This document shows positions 35,277 through 47,207 of a stretch of 64,000 nucleotides of DNA, piece after piece (the stretch's first letter is position 1; each line of letters starts with the position of its first letter). A model generated the notes under the pieces. The model saw nothing but the letters and a program-made list of their open reading frames with translations, did not search any database and was not told the DNA's origin. The stretch is from Anaeromassilibacillus senegalensis (GTDB lineage: Bacteria; Bacillota; Clostridia; Oscillospirales; Acutalibacteraceae). Both the position numbers and the translations under genes were made by a program. Location of the stretch: positions 806,001-870,000 of the forward strand of contig NZ_JAFBIT010000001.1 of the NCBI RefSeq assembly GCF_021531715.1, in the 5' to 3' direction.

Positions 35277-36512
35277 TTACAGCGTAACCTTTGTGCCGCC
35301 CGCACTGCGAACGGAAAGGACATAGCAGGACTTTTCGCCGAAAACGGCTTCAATCTGCTCTTTGAAGGAGTCGAGCATCTCGAGCGGGACGTACGCCTGC
35401 ACCGTACCGGCAAAGCCGCCGCCGTGCACTCGGTAAGCACCCTTGCCGTCCAGCAGTTTTGCAATCAGCGCCAGCGCGAGCGAGAGTCCCTGCTCCGCCG
35501 GATTCACGACGGCAAAAACATTCTGGAGATTTGTCGCCGAGGAGCGGCCGGATGCGATGACGAGCTGCTTGAACGTCTTAAAGTCATCTGCCTTCAGCGC
35601 CGCAACCTCTTTCTCCACAATGCGATTGTCATCGAAGAAATGGATGGCGCGCAGAATCGCACGGTCGCCGACCGTCTTGCGAAGCTCCGGAATCTTCTTG
35701 TAGAATTCCGCCTCGTCAACCTCACGCAGAACCTCTTTGCCGAGTGCCTTTGCGACGCTCTTCATCTCGACCGGCACCGCTGCGTATTCGCTCGTGAGGT
35801 CGGCATGGTTGCCGCCGGTATCGACAACGCAGAGCGCGTAGCCGAAGCGGTTGAGATCAAAATCGATCTTCTCGATCTTCGGCGCGGACGGATCCGCGAA
35901 GTCCATCGTTGTGAAGCCGCCGACGCTTGCCGCCATCTGGTCGAGCAGACCGGAGGGCTTGCCGAAGTAGACATTTTCGGCATATTTCGAAATCTGTGCG
36001 GCTGTGACGGGATCGACTTCACCGTTATTATAGAGATGGCTCAGGATCGTGACGACAAGCACCTCAAAAGCCGCAGAACTCGAAAGGCCGGAGCCTTTGA
36101 GTACGCGCGAGGTTGTAACGGCGTCGAAGCCGCCGATCTCATAGCCGAGCGCCTTCATGCGCGCGCAAACGCCGCGAATCAGAGAGGGCGAATGCTCCTT
36201 TTCCTCTTCTTTCACACTGAGATCCGCTGTATCAATGGTATCCATCGGATAGCCGACAGATTTGAGGCGAATCACTCCGTTATCCGTTCTGCGCACCGCC
36301 GCAATAACGTCGAGATTGACAGCCGCCGCCAGCACTTTGCCGTTGTTGTGATCGGTGTGGTTGCCGCCGACCTCCGTTCTGCCCGGCGCGCTGAAATACT
36401 CGAGCGAAGGAACTTCGCCGAACTCCTGACCAAAATAGACGGTGAGCTCCTGATACCGTTTTTCCTGTTCCGCAGCCTCTGCGCCGTAAAGTGATGTGAG
36501 ATTTTCTGTCAT
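35277..36512 (-). CDS. galK: Galactokinase
   Basis: 411-residue GHMP kinase phosphorylating galactose to galactose-1-phosphate. Galactokinase signature APGRTEVGGNHTDHNNG (about 45-60), GHMP ATP site LKGSGLSSSAAFEV (about 140), and the C-terminal VHGGGFAGTVQAYV. galE lies 4 kb upstream in the same direction, separated by ligA, yunB and maf; galT is not in the window. Start ATG 36512. Confidence 0.93.
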   Translation of the reverse strand: MTENLTSLYGAEAAEQEKRYQELTVYFGQEFGEVPSLEYFSAPGRTEVGGNHTDHNNGKVLAAAVNLDVIAAVRRTDNGVIRLKSVGYPMDTIDTADLSVKEEEKEHSPSLIRGVCARMKALGYEIGGFDAVTTSRVLKGSGLSSSAAFEVLVVTILSHLYNNGEVDPVTAAQISKYAENVYFGKPSGLLDQMAASVGGFTTMDFADPSAPKIEKIDFDLNRFGYALCVVDTGGNHADLTSEYAAVPVEMKSVAKALGKEVLREVDEAEFYKKIPELRKTVGDRAILRAIHFFDDNRIVEKEVAALKADDFKTFKQLVIASGRSSATNLQNVFAVVNPAEQGLSLALALIAKLLDGKGAYRVHGGGFAGTVQAYVPLEMLDSFKEQIEAVFGEKSCYVLSVRSAGGTKVTL

Positions 36513-36528
36513 CTTGAAACCCTCCCGG

Positions 36529-37203
36529 TTATTTTTTCATGATCTGAGACATTTTCTGCTTATGTACCTTGGACTGAATGAAAGGACGGAACGCGTTCTG
36601 CTCCTCCACCGGCATGTCCTCCTTGCGGAAAACCATGGACTTGCCGTTATCGAAATACATGATGAAGTGCGTGCGGCTCTCGCCCACATCGATCATATGC
36701 TTGTAGCCGACCTTGATGTGGTTGCCGTTTTTCATATTGACGATGCTGTTCGTCAGGAACACAAGCGTGGTTTCGGTCAAATGCATGACATTCGGGTTGT
36801 TCTTCTTGATTTTAGAGATCCAGCGCACACAGCGGATCACGATGATCAGCGTAATCGCCAGATACAGCACCACAAGGGACAAAATCAGGTTGCCCGAGTA
36901 GAATTTGCCGTCGTGGAATGCAAAAATCAGAGAAAACACGAGCGGCACGATGACGAACACCGGCAGCAGCCATTTGAAACGAAACAGCGTGGAATAGCGG
37001 ATAAACGCCTTATAGTCGTCCTCGCCGATCTGGCTCGTCACGCGGAATTGCTCGGTTTCCGGCTCGTCCTTTTCTTCCTCCTGCTTTTTCGGCTCCTCTT
37101 TGCCGGTCAGCTCGCGGATATAGCGGTCAATGTCCTCGTCGTTGTCCATCGCAGCCGCCGCGAGATTCTGTTCGTCTTCTGTATTTTTGAATTCTTCTGC
37201 CAT
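36529..37203 (-). CDS. YcxB-like two-pass membrane protein
   Basis: 224 residues. Acidic, Lys/Glu-rich cytosolic N-terminus (1-70), two adjacent transmembrane helices (about 82-100 and 106-125) and a C-terminal PH-like region (about 135-224) resembling YcxB-type domains (KVGYKHMIDVGESRTHFIMY). Function unknown. It lies between galK (16 bp) and ligA (33 bp). Confidence 0.6.
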   Translation of the reverse strand: MAEEFKNTEDEQNLAAAAMDNDEDIDRYIRELTGKEEPKKQEEEKDEPETEQFRVTSQIGEDDYKAFIRYSTLFRFKWLLPVFVIVPLVFSLIFAFHDGKFYSGNLILSLVVLYLAITLIIVIRCVRWISKIKKNNPNVMHLTETTLVFLTNSIVNMKNGNHIKVGYKHMIDVGESRTHFIMYFDNGKSMVFRKEDMPVEEQNAFRPFIQSKVHKQKMSQIMKK

Positions 37204-37236
37204 GATAATTTTCCTTTCCGGTTAATTCCGTCGTCT

Positions 37237-39243
<2,007 letters not shown>

Positions 39244-39249
39244 CTATAT

Positions 39250-39258
39250 TGTACCATA
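39250..39258 (-). promoter_or_regulatory. Possible promoter of ligA (extended -10)
   Basis: Minus-strand TGGTACAAT in the 100-bp gap upstream of ligA (TGn extended -10). No good -35 is visible. Confidence 0.4.
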
Positions 39259-39317
39259 AACGAGGGAAAAATCCAGTCGGCAAAGCGCAAAACGGCAGAA
39301 AAATTTGCATTTTGCCG

Positions 39318-39917
39318 CTAGGACAGGACGCCGGCGGCGTAGCGCGGCACCTCGCCTTCGAGAACCGACTCATAAACCGGGTATACGGTTGTGACCGTCA
39401 CAACCTCCGGAAAAGCGGCCGACGAGCTGTACAGTTCTGCCGTCACGGTCATTGTCACGCCGTATTTTGTGCGATTGATGCCGGCAGAAGTCAGCGCGCT
39501 CTCGAAATCGACGGACGCAACGCCGTCCACCGCGAAAAACACGGGAATCTTAAAGCCATGTCCATTCAAAAGCGCAAGCCCGGTCAGGTTGCCGACGGGC
39601 ACCCATGCGGTCGCCGTGCCAGTCAGCGTTTTCTGCAGCGCGGCGGTCAGTTCCGATTTCATCGTACCGAGCATGTATGTATCGAGCGAGACAAGCCCCT
39701 CTGCGGCTATGGCGGACTGCTCCGGCAGATAGGCCCCCACTGTTTCCGTGATGCGCTCCTGTGCGTAAGCCCTGAGCGCCGCCTGCTGGATATCCGCTTT
39801 CACGGTAGGCAGACGGCTTTCCGCGAATACGCCTGTAAGGATAACGAAAAACAGGAGAAGAAAAACGATCCGGCGTCGCCTCGCGGGGCGGCGTCCCAGT
39901 CTGCGTCTTGTGCGCAT
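39318..39917 (-). CDS. yunB: Sporulation protein YunB
   Basis: 199 residues: Arg-rich N-terminus, one transmembrane helix (about 17-33), then the YunB domain (AALRAYAQERITETVG, TYMLGTMKSELT, IPVFFAVDGVAS, YGVTMTVTAELY). In Bacillus yunB is under sigmaE and needed for normal spores; its biochemical role is unclear. It supports the view that this organism sporulates. Start chosen at ATG 39917 behind GGAAAGGATCGG; ATG 39941 is also possible. Confidence 0.83.
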   Translation of the reverse strand: MRTRRRLGRRPARRRRIVFLLLFFVILTGVFAESRLPTVKADIQQAALRAYAQERITETVGAYLPEQSAIAAEGLVSLDTYMLGTMKSELTAALQKTLTGTATAWVPVGNLTGLALLNGHGFKIPVFFAVDGVASVDFESALTSAGINRTKYGVTMTVTAELYSSSAAFPEVVTVTTVYPVYESVLEGEVPRYAAGVLS

Positions 39918-39973
39918 AGTATCACCGATCCTTTCCGACATATCACCAGTATACGCCGGAAAGGATCTTTTTG

Positions 39974-40537
39974 TTATTCACCGAGCAGCGCCTTCACCTC
40001 GCGCATGACGTGCGCGGCGGGCAGGCCAAAAATGTTGTTGTAGTCGCCGACAATCCCTTCGACGAACAGCGCGGCCGGTCCCTGAATACCGTATGCGCCC
40101 GCTTTTCCAAAGGGTTCGCCGCTTGCAACGTAATCCGCAATTTCTTTTTCCGACAGCGGGTAAAACTGCACCTGCGTCGTCTGGCAGAATGTAACGCGTC
40201 TGCCGCGGTATTCGATACACACGCCGGTGTAGACGACATGCGTGCGTCCGGACAGCATGTGGAGAAACCGGCTGGCTTCTGCCGCGTCGTGCGGCTTGCC
40301 GAGAATCTCGTTGTCAATGGAAACCACCGTATCCGCCGTCACGACGATGTCATCGGGCAGGCAGCGCGGCAGCACAGCCTCCATTTTCCGGCGTGCAAAC
40401 TCCTGCACGAGCGCATCAGGTGCGAGGCCCTCCGCCGTTTCGTCGGCATCCGACACCATCACGGTGAATTCCAGCCCGGCGCGCTCGAGAATCTGTTTGC
40501 GGTTTACAGAGGACGAGGCGAGAACGAGACGCGCCAT
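39974..40537 (-). CDS. maf: Maf-family nucleotide pyrophosphatase
   Basis: 187 residues. Hydrolyses non-canonical or modified NTPs to NMPs (house-cleaning). N-terminal LVLASSSVNRKQILERAGL (usual LASxSxRRxxLL), SDADET, VVTADTVVS (catalytic Asp), GKPHDAAEA, and EPFGKAGAYGIQG. The start ATG overlaps the galE stop (TAATG), so translation is coupled. Confidence 0.92.
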   Translation of the reverse strand: MARLVLASSSVNRKQILERAGLEFTVMVSDADETAEGLAPDALVQEFARRKMEAVLPRCLPDDIVVTADTVVSIDNEILGKPHDAAEASRFLHMLSGRTHVVYTGVCIEYRGRRVTFCQTTQVQFYPLSEKEIADYVASGEPFGKAGAYGIQGPAALFVEGIVGDYNNIFGLPAAHVMREVKALLGE

Positions 40538-41553
40538 TATGCGCCGTACCCGTTCGGATTCATCGTCTGCCAGCGCCACGAATCCGCACACATATCGTCG
40601 AGGTTCTTCTCCGCCTTCCAGCCAAGCTCCTCATACGCCTTGGAGCTGTCCGCATAGCACTCCGGGATGTCGCCCGCTCTGCGCGGCTTGATCTCATACG
40701 GGATCGGATGGCCGACGCACTTCTCAAAGGCATGGACAATATCGAGCACCGAGTAGCCGACGCCGGTGCCGAGGTTGTAAATGCGCACGCCGCAGTCCGG
40801 CTCCAAAAACTTTTTGAGCGCCGCCACATGGCCTTTCGCAAGGTCAACGACATGGATATAGTCGCGCACGCCAGTGCCGTCCTTTGTCGGGTAATCGTTG
40901 CCGAAAACACCGAGGCACTTCAGCTTGCCGACTGCCACCTGCGTGATATACGGGACGAGGTTGTTCGGGATGCCGTTCGGGTCCTCGCCGATCATGCCGC
41001 TTTCGTGCGCGCCGACCGGATTGAAGTAACGCAGGATGATCGGGTTGAATTCCGGGTTGGCATGCGCCCAGTCGAGCAGGATGTGTTCGATCATCAGCTT
41101 CGTCGTGCCATACGGGTTCGTCGTCGAAAGCGGGAAATCCTCGCGGATCGGCACAGACGCCGGATTGCCGTAAACTGTTGCAGAGGAACTGAACACAAAG
41201 TTGCGCACCTTAAATTCCTCCATGACCTTCAAAAGGCTCAGCGTGGAGATCAGGTTGTTTTCGTAGTAGCGCAGCGGAATGCGAACCGATTCGCCGACCG
41301 CCTTAAGCCCTGCGAAATGAATGACCGCGAAAATCTCATCTTCAGCGAAAATTTTGCGCAGCGCGTCCGCATCGCAGACATCCGCCTCGAAAAACTTGAC
41401 TTTCTTGCCGCTGAGCGCCTCGATGCGGTCGACGACGAGCGATTTGCTGTTGACAAGGTTGTCGACGATGGTGACGTCGTAGCCCTTTTCGAGCAGCGCA
41501 ATGCAGGTATGGCTGCCGATATACCCTGTTCCGCCTGTAACCAGAATTCTCAT
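40537..41553 (-). CDS. galE: UDP-glucose 4-epimerase
   Basis: 338-residue SDR enzyme interconverting UDP-glucose and UDP-galactose. Rossmann motif VTGGTGYIGSHTC (about 5-17), SSSATVYG with Ser catalytic, YGTTK (Tyr-x3-Lys, about 150). Start chosen at ATG 41553; a second ATG 9 nt upstream lies on the AAAGGATG ribosome site. Confidence 0.95.
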   Translation of the reverse strand: MRILVTGGTGYIGSHTCIALLEKGYDVTIVDNLVNSKSLVVDRIEALSGKKVKFFEADVCDADALRKIFAEDEIFAVIHFAGLKAVGESVRIPLRYYENNLISTLSLLKVMEEFKVRNFVFSSSATVYGNPASVPIREDFPLSTTNPYGTTKLMIEHILLDWAHANPEFNPIILRYFNPVGAHESGMIGEDPNGIPNNLVPYITQVAVGKLKCLGVFGNDYPTKDGTGVRDYIHVVDLAKGHVAALKKFLEPDCGVRIYNLGTGVGYSVLDIVHAFEKCVGHPIPYEIKPRRAGDIPECYADSSKAYEELGWKAEKNLDDMCADSWRWQTMNPNGYGA

Positions 41554-41597
41554 AAAAAACATCCTTTCTTGATCTGAACCGGATTTCTTATGCCTAA

Positions 41598-41626
41598 ATT
41601 ATACACAGCTTTTCGGGATTTGTACA
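41598..41626 (-). promoter_or_regulatory. SigmaA promoter of galE
   Basis: Minus-strand TGTACA (41621-41626), 17 bp, perfect TATAAT (41598-41603), about 45 bp upstream of the start. Confidence 0.6.
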
Positions 41627-41749
41627 GTATTCCGCGTTTGCGATTTGATGCGAATTCCTTGTGATTTTGTTGTCTCTTTATGGCGAGGCGAAATATGTTC
41701 AAAAAAACTGCGCATACTCAAAGAGACGAAATCGGAAAGGGAATTTACT

Positions 41750-42178
41750 ATGAAAAAGAACAGTTTGCTTTTTCTCGTCGGAAGCTGCGCATACCCGACG
41801 CTTGAAATGCTCTGGCGCGGATACACGCATTCCTCTATGGCGCTTGCGGGCGGCGTGTGCATGGTGCTCATCAACAAGATCTGCTGCGAGCGGATGCAAA
41901 AAAAGAGCCTGACCGCACGGTGTGCGGCCGGCTCTGCAATCATTACCGGTGTGGAATTTGTGTTCGGACTCGTTGTAAACAGGATGCTGCACCTGCATGT
42001 CTGGGATTACTCCGCGCTGCCGATGAATATCCTTGGGCAGATCTGCATCCCGTTCTCACTCATCTGGTTCTTTCTCACCATCCCCGCTTCCGCGCTGTGC
42101 AGGCTCTGCAGCAAAACCGCGGATCGTTTCATGCCGGAAAGCGAAGCGTCGGAAGAACAGCCGGTTACCGCCCGGTAA
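41750..42178 (+). CDS. PF06541-type membrane protein (putative ABC-transporter type IV)
   Basis: 142 residues with four hydrophobic segments. The sequence matches the PF06541 family: YPTLEMLWRGYTHSSMALAGG (here as LEMLWRGYTHSSMALAGG), GVEFVFGLVVN, and VWDYSALPMNILGQIC. The family name implies transport but no function is known. The only plus-strand gene in this region, between galE and the DUF3006 gene. GGAAAGGGA precedes ATG 41750. Confidence 0.75.
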   Translation: MKKNSLLFLVGSCAYPTLEMLWRGYTHSSMALAGGVCMVLINKICCERMQKKSLTARCAAGSAIITGVEFVFGLVVNRMLHLHVWDYSALPMNILGQICIPFSLIWFFLTIPASALCRLCSKTADRFMPESEASEEQPVTAR

Positions 42179-42195
42179 GTCACTTGATATATTGC

Positions 42196-42417
42196 TTAAA
42201 GCCCGAGCACCTTCTTCTGCTTCTCCAGAACGCGCTGACGGCGGCGCTCGGTTTCCTCCACGTCGATCTCCAACGTACCTTCGTCCGTGATCAGCAGCAC
42301 GTCGCCCGACTTTGCGCCCTTTGGCAGCTCGCTGAGCTCAATGGCGAAAAAGGCTTTGTCCTTGTCCTCGCAGATCGCATAAATGCCGTCAAAACGGTCA
42401 ATGGTGATTCTTTTCAT
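42196..42417 (-). CDS. DUF3006 protein
   Basis: 73 residues. RFDGIYAICEDKDKAFFAIE and LPKGAKSGDVLLI match DUF3006. Such proteins usually lie next to ComEC-type metallo-beta-lactamases, as here (33 bp downstream of one). Function unknown; a partner protein of the hydrolase is likely (inference). The charged tail ETERRRQRVLEKQKK may be helical. Confidence 0.78.
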   Translation of the reverse strand: MKRITIDRFDGIYAICEDKDKAFFAIELSELPKGAKSGDVLLITDEGTLEIDVEETERRRQRVLEKQKKVLGL

Positions 42418-42450
42418 ATCGATGATCCTTTCTTTGGGAGGACTTCCGCC

Positions 42451-43374
42451 TTACGGGCTTGTCCCCTGATTTTCGGTTATAATCCGGACTTCGTTCCCGT
42501 CCGTGGAAAAAACGACAGAGCCGTCCCGGTCGGTTCGGAAAACCGCCGTATTGCGATCGGCCAGCCGTTTCAGCACCGCGTTGCGCGGCAGGTCGTTTCG
42601 ATCCTCTCCGGCGGAAATCACCGCATACTGTGGGCAAACGGCTTCGAGAAATTCCGCTGAGGTCGAGGTTGCGCTGCCGTGGTGGGCAACCTTGAGCACA
42701 TCGGCTGTGAGGTCTGCGCCGCTCTGGAGCAATCTGCGCTCCGCCTTTTCCTCGATATCTCCGCAGAACAGCATGGAAAAATCGCCATACGTCAGCCGGA
42801 ACACGATGGAATTGTCGTTTGTGTTGTCGTAGCATTCCAGCGGCGCGAGAACCTCTAGGGCCATGTCCCCGTATCGGAAGATTCTCCCCGGCTTAGCCTT
42901 TTCGGCTTTGCAGCCCGGACTTTTTGCCGATGCGAGGGCACTTTCCAGCACCGGTGTCTCCACAATGCAGTCCGCCGGGACAGCCTCAAACACGGCGGAA
43001 AGCCCGCCGATGTGGTCGCTGTCGGGATGAGAAATCCACACGGCGTCAAGCTTTTCGATGCCACACGCGGCCAGATACCTCACAACAGTCTCCCCCTGCG
43101 ACGCTGTGCCGCAGTCCACCAGAACCGCAGCCTCTGGGCTTTCGAGCAGAATCGCCTCTGCTTTGCCGACGTCGATCACATGGATATGCAGCTCCTCCTG
43201 CTCAAGCGCCTGTGTAAAATGTGTCAGGCCGGTGGTTTTCAAAAGTGACTGCCAGAACCGCGCACCCGGCGCCGTATAGCTGAAAGCGAGCACGGCGAGC
43301 ACAAGCACGGGCACTATGCCGCGCAAAAGTCTTTTGGGCGCCAGCCTTTGTTTTCCTGTTTTCCCGTGCATCAT
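42451..43374 (-). CDS. Stand-alone ComEC-type metallo-beta-lactamase hydrolase
   Basis: 307 residues. N-terminal membrane anchor (about 20-38), then an MBL domain of the ComEC/Rec2 type: [13 protein letters not shown] (about 68), VDCGTA, the intact metal motif [11 protein letters not shown] (about 115-125), VAHHGSATS and the C-terminal VISAGE. A predicted extracellular nuclease/phosphodiesterase-like enzyme. The start overlaps the ftsK stop (ATGA). It retains the metal site that ComEC in this window has lost. Confidence 0.86.
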   Translation of the reverse strand: MMHGKTGKQRLAPKRLLRGIVPVLVLAVLAFSYTAPGARFWQSLLKTTGLTHFTQALEQEELHIHVIDVGKAEAILLESPEAAVLVDCGTASQGETVVRYLAACGIEKLDAVWISHPDSDHIGGLSAVFEAVPADCIVETPVLESALASAKSPGCKAEKAKPGRIFRYGDMALEVLAPLECYDNTNDNSIVFRLTYGDFSMLFCGDIEEKAERRLLQSGADLTADVLKVAHHGSATSTSAEFLEAVCPQYAVISAGEDRNDLPRNAVLKRLADRNTAVFRTDRDGSVVFSTDGNEVRIITENQGTSP

Positions 43375-46160
43375 GCGGGATCGTCCGGTTTCTGCATGTT
43401 CATCTCAAGCCACTGCGCGTAGGTAATCAGCACCTGACGCGGCTTCGAGCCCTCATGCGGGCCGACGATGCCCATCTGCTCCATCTCGTCGATCAGCCGG
43501 CCGGCACGCGCGTAGCCGAGGCGCAGCCGCCTTTGCAAAAGCGAGGTGGAAGCCTGTCCGGCCTCGACGACGCACTTGATCGCTTCGTTCATCATCGGGT
43601 CGCTGCTGCCGCTGTCGTCCCCGCTGTCCGCATCGCCGGATTTGCCGCCTTCGCCCGCCGCGCTGCGCTCGATCTCCTGCGCGACGTCTTCATCGTAGAT
43701 CACAGCTTTGGAATTGCGGACAAAATCCACAACCGATTCGATCTCGCTGTCGCTGACAAAGCAGCCCTGAATGCGCAGCGGTTTCTGCGCGCCGACCGGT
43801 GAGAAAAGCATATCGCCCTGACCGAGCAGCTTTTCCGCGCCGCCGCCGTCGAGAATCGTGCGAGAATCAATCGCCGAGGACACCGCAAAGGCGATGCGGC
43901 TCGGGATATTGGCTTTGATCAGACCGGTGACAACATCGACAGACGGGCGCTGCGTGGCGACGACGAGGTGCATGCCTGCGGCGCGCGCCATCTGCGCCAG
44001 ACGGCAGATCGCGTCCTCCACCTCGTTCGGCGCCGCCATCATGAGGTCGGAAAGCTCGTCGATGATGATGACGATCTGCGGCATTTTATGCATGGGCTGC
44101 CCGTTTTCATCCTGATAGCCGTTCGCTTCAGCGAGCGCGTTGTAGCCTTTCAGGTCGCGGACGTTGTTTTCTGCAAAAATTTTATACCGCTTGAGCATTT
44201 CCGTTACCGCCCAGTTGAGCGCGCCCGCGGCTTTGCGCGGATCAGTGACGACCGGCACGAGCAGGTGCGGGATGCCGTTGTAAATGCCGAGTTCAACGAC
44301 CTTCGGGTCGATCATCAGGAACCGGACGTCGTCCGGGCCGGATTTATAGAGCAGGCTGATAATCAGAGAGTTGATGCAGACGGATTTACCGGAGCCGGTC
44401 GTGCCGGCGATCAGAACGTGCGGCATCTTGCTGAGGTCGGCCACAGTGACCTGACCGGCAATATCGCGGCCGAGCGCGACGGTCAGGTGGCTCTTGGACG
44501 TCACGAAGCTGTTCGATTCGATCAGTTCGCGCATGCGCACGATACTTTTCGTCTTATTCGGCACTTCAATGCCGACGGCTGCCTTGCCGGGAATCGGCGC
44601 TTCGATGCGCACGCCGGTCGCGGCGAGATTCATTGCGAGGTCATCGGCAAGGTTGGTAATCTTGCTGATTTTGACGCCGGCGGCAGGCTGCAGCTCATAG
44701 CGCGTAACCGCCGGTCCGCGGCAGATATCCATGATTTTCGTCTGCACGCCGAAGCTCTTAAGCGTCTCGACAAGCATTTTGCCGTTCGTCTGCAGCTCCT
44801 CGGTCTCAACGTTTGCGTCGACCTTTTTGCTCGATGCCAGCATCGTGACCGGCGGGAAGCAGTAGGTGCTCTCCTCCATGGCCTGCACACCGCGCAGCGG
44901 CTGAGATTCCTTCTTCTCCGCTTCGAGCTTCTTTTTCATGAATTCCGCAGTCGCTTTTTCCGCATCGGCGGCGGCTTCGAGGTTCTTCGCCGCGTTATCC
45001 GCCACGGTGACAGTCTTCTGAACAGGCATTGGAGCCGGCGTCTCCATCGCCTCCACCGGAGCGACAGACGGCGCTTCGACGATCTCGCGCTCTACCGGAA
45101 CGTGCGCCTGCACGGCCGGTTGGGCTTCAGGCGGTTCACCGACCTTAGGCTGAACGGTCGGCACGGCAAAATCCGGCACCTGCTGGTTCGCATCGAGCAG
45201 CTTATCCACCGGGCGCGGCACGGCAGGCGTCTCGTCGAATTCGCGGATAACGACCGGCTCCTGTTCCGGCTCCGCATTCTTCAGGCCAAAGACGCGCTCG
45301 AGCTTTTCAAGCTGCGGGCTTTTTTCCTTTTCTTTCTTTCGTTTTTTATTCTCGGATTCCGCCGTCTCCGGAATGGAACGCACCGGGTGCTGCGGCAAGA
45401 CGGAATCGAACGGCACATCAATGCTGCTCGGATTCTCCTCGAGCAGCCGGCGCTCCTCGCGCCGCCGCTGGGCGACGTCGTGGATCGCGACCGCCGGCTT
45501 GGACATCATGCGGAACAGGCCGGCGAGGGACGTTCCCGTGAGGAACATCACCGCTACAAACAGCACGAGCAGGATCAGAATTCTGGCCCCAGCTGTGCCG
45601 ACCGCCGCAGAGAGCGGCACGCCGATCAGGCCGCCGACCAGACCCGCGCCGCCGAAATCGACGCCGTGCTGATACAAATAACGGATCGTCTCAAAGAAAT
45701 TCAGCCCCGCAGGCGGCGTACTGCCGCCAAAAACGTGACCGGCCGCGCACCAGAAGACGAGAATTACGCAGACCAGCACCATGCGCGCGCCGCGGAAAAG
45801 TCCCGGCTTTTCAAATGCCTTGGACAAAGCGACATAGACCATCAGCACCGCGAGCAGGATAGCCCAATCGCCGAATAAGCCGCGCAGAACGTTATGGATC
45901 CAAAGCCAGACGTTCACGCCCGGAATCAGCACGAGACAGGCGACAAGGATCGCGCCCGCAAACCAGAGCACGGCTTCCATCTGGTTGCGCTGGCGCACCT
46001 GCTCCACAGTCGGCTCCGCGCGTTTTGCGCCGGTAGTATTCGTTTTTTTGCGCTGCGCCGTATTCGTGCGCGGCGCGCTTTTCTTTGCGTTCTTTTTCGC
46101 CGCAGACGAGCCGGAAGCCGCACGGCCTTTTGCTGCTGTACTTTGTTTTTTACCCGCCAA
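43371..46160 (-). CDS. ftsK: FtsK/SpoIIIE DNA translocase
   Basis: 929 residues. Basic Lys/Ala-rich N-terminus (1-45), four transmembrane segments (about 60-215), a Pro/Glu/Val-rich linker (about 235-430), then the RecA-like motor: Walker [16 protein letters not shown] (about 600), Walker [12 protein letters not shown], and the C-terminal gamma winged helix ([17 protein letters not shown]) that reads polar DNA sequences. Pumps chromosomes at division and into the forespore. Start is TTG 46160 with GGAGG 8 nt upstream. Confidence 0.94.
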   Translation of the reverse strand: MAGKKQSTAAKGRAASGSSAAKKNAKKSAPRTNTAQRKKTNTTGAKRAEPTVEQVRQRNQMEAVLWFAGAILVACLVLIPGVNVWLWIHNVLRGLFGDWAILLAVLMVYVALSKAFEKPGLFRGARMVLVCVILVFWCAAGHVFGGSTPPAGLNFFETIRYLYQHGVDFGGAGLVGGLIGVPLSAAVGTAGARILILLVLFVAVMFLTGTSLAGLFRMMSKPAVAIHDVAQRRREERRLLEENPSSIDVPFDSVLPQHPVRSIPETAESENKKRKKEKEKSPQLEKLERVFGLKNAEPEQEPVVIREFDETPAVPRPVDKLLDANQQVPDFAVPTVQPKVGEPPEAQPAVQAHVPVEREIVEAPSVAPVEAMETPAPMPVQKTVTVADNAAKNLEAAADAEKATAEFMKKKLEAEKKESQPLRGVQAMEESTYCFPPVTMLASSKKVDANVETEELQTNGKMLVETLKSFGVQTKIMDICRGPAVTRYELQPAAGVKISKITNLADDLAMNLAATGVRIEAPIPGKAAVGIEVPNKTKSIVRMRELIESNSFVTSKSHLTVALGRDIAGQVTVADLSKMPHVLIAGTTGSGKSVCINSLIISLLYKSGPDDVRFLMIDPKVVELGIYNGIPHLLVPVVTDPRKAAGALNWAVTEMLKRYKIFAENNVRDLKGYNALAEANGYQDENGQPMHKMPQIVIIIDELSDLMMAAPNEVEDAICRLAQMARAAGMHLVVATQRPSVDVVTGLIKANIPSRIAFAVSSAIDSRTILDGGGAEKLLGQGDMLFSPVGAQKPLRIQGCFVSDSEIESVVDFVRNSKAVIYDEDVAQEIERSAAGEGGKSGDADSGDDSGSSDPMMNEAIKCVVEAGQASTSLLQRRLRLGYARAGRLIDEMEQMGIVGPHEGSKPRQVLITYAQWLEMNMQKPDDPA

Positions 46161-46189
46161 AGCTTACCTCCAAGTTTTCCGGACGGCCT

Positions 46190-47134
46190 TTATCGAAGCG
46201 GCGCGCCAGTGAAGAGATTCGTTCCGCTGATCGCTTCAATCACGGCGATAATCAGCGTGACAGCGCCCAAAATCAACGTATAATAGGCAAAGATCTGAAG
46301 TTTATTGGTTGTGACGATCCATTTCAAAAGCTTGATTGCCAGAAAACCGACAACAGCCGCCGTCACCACGCCGGCGATCATCGCGCCGACGCCGATACCA
46401 ACCGGCTGGCCGACCGCATCCTTGATCGTCAGCACCGATGCCGCAAGGATTGACGGGATCCCGAGGACAAAGGAATAATCGAGCGCCGTCTGCTGGTTGA
46501 TGCCGCGCAGAAGTCCCGCCGACAGCGTGGAGCCGGAGCGGGAGAGGCCCGGGAACACCGCCGCCGCGCACTGCGTGATACCGACGCAGACGGCATCCAC
46601 CGTGTGGAACTTCGTGCGGCCCTTGATCTCGACAACCTTGCCGTCGCGCCCTGTGCGCTTATGTACCTTCATTTTCTTCGTTGCGCGGATACCGAGGAAC
46701 AAAAGGGCGCTCGTCATCAAAAAAGCAAGGCCCTCGATCCAGATGGTTCCGTCCGCCGCCCAAAGCTCGGAAATATCCTTGAGCTTCATGCCGGTTCCCG
46801 GCACAGGCAGAAACAGCAGGAAAAGCGGAATCAGCCCGATTACAAGCATCATCAGCAGACGCCGGTCGTGATCCATTTCCTTCCACCTGAATTCGCCGTG
46901 GACAAGGTCGACAACGAGCGAACCGAACGCCTTGAGCAGGCGAAAAATCAATTTATAATAGACCGCGACCACCGCGATCAGCGTACCGAGATGCAGCAGA
47001 ATATCAAACAGCAGGCTGTCGATCTGTATGCCAAGAATGTGCTGCGACAGGGACAAATGACCGCTGCTCGAAACTGGCAGGAACTCCGTCGCACCCTGTA
47101 CGATTCCCTGAATAATGGCTTCCCAAATAGACAT
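46190..47134 (-). CDS. uppP: Undecaprenyl-diphosphatase
   Basis: 314-residue multi-pass membrane phosphatase of the BacA/UppP family, recycling undecaprenyl pyrophosphate for wall synthesis and giving bacitracin tolerance. Motifs GATEFLPVSSSGHL (about 13-26) and FPGLSRSGSTLSAGL (about 185). It is longer than the usual 270-290 residues because of a basic insert, TKKMKVHKRTGRDGKVVEI, between helices. AAAGGAGA precedes ATG 47134. Confidence 0.94.
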   Translation of the reverse strand: MSIWEAIIQGIVQGATEFLPVSSSGHLSLSQHILGIQIDSLLFDILLHLGTLIAVVAVYYKLIFRLLKAFGSLVVDLVHGEFRWKEMDHDRRLLMMLVIGLIPLFLLFLPVPGTGMKLKDISELWAADGTIWIEGLAFLMTSALLFLGIRATKKMKVHKRTGRDGKVVEIKGRTKFHTVDAVCVGITQCAAAVFPGLSRSGSTLSAGLLRGINQQTALDYSFVLGIPSILAASVLTIKDAVGQPVGIGVGAMIAGVVTAAVVGFLAIKLLKWIVTTNKLQIFAYYTLILGAVTLIIAVIEAISGTNLFTGAPLR

Positions 47135-47180
47135 ATGTAGAATCTCCTTTACAAATAATATATCTATGTGCTGTATGTAG

Positions 47181-47196
47181 ACGGCCATGCGGCCGT
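47181..47196. repeat. Short inverted repeat between tepA and uppP
   Basis: ACGGCC-ATGC-GGCCGT, a 6-bp stem with tetraloop. No T-run follows on either strand, so a terminator is doubtful; it may be an mRNA processing or stabilising hairpin. Confidence 0.35.
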
Positions 47197-47207
47197 TTCA
47201 ACCGAAC

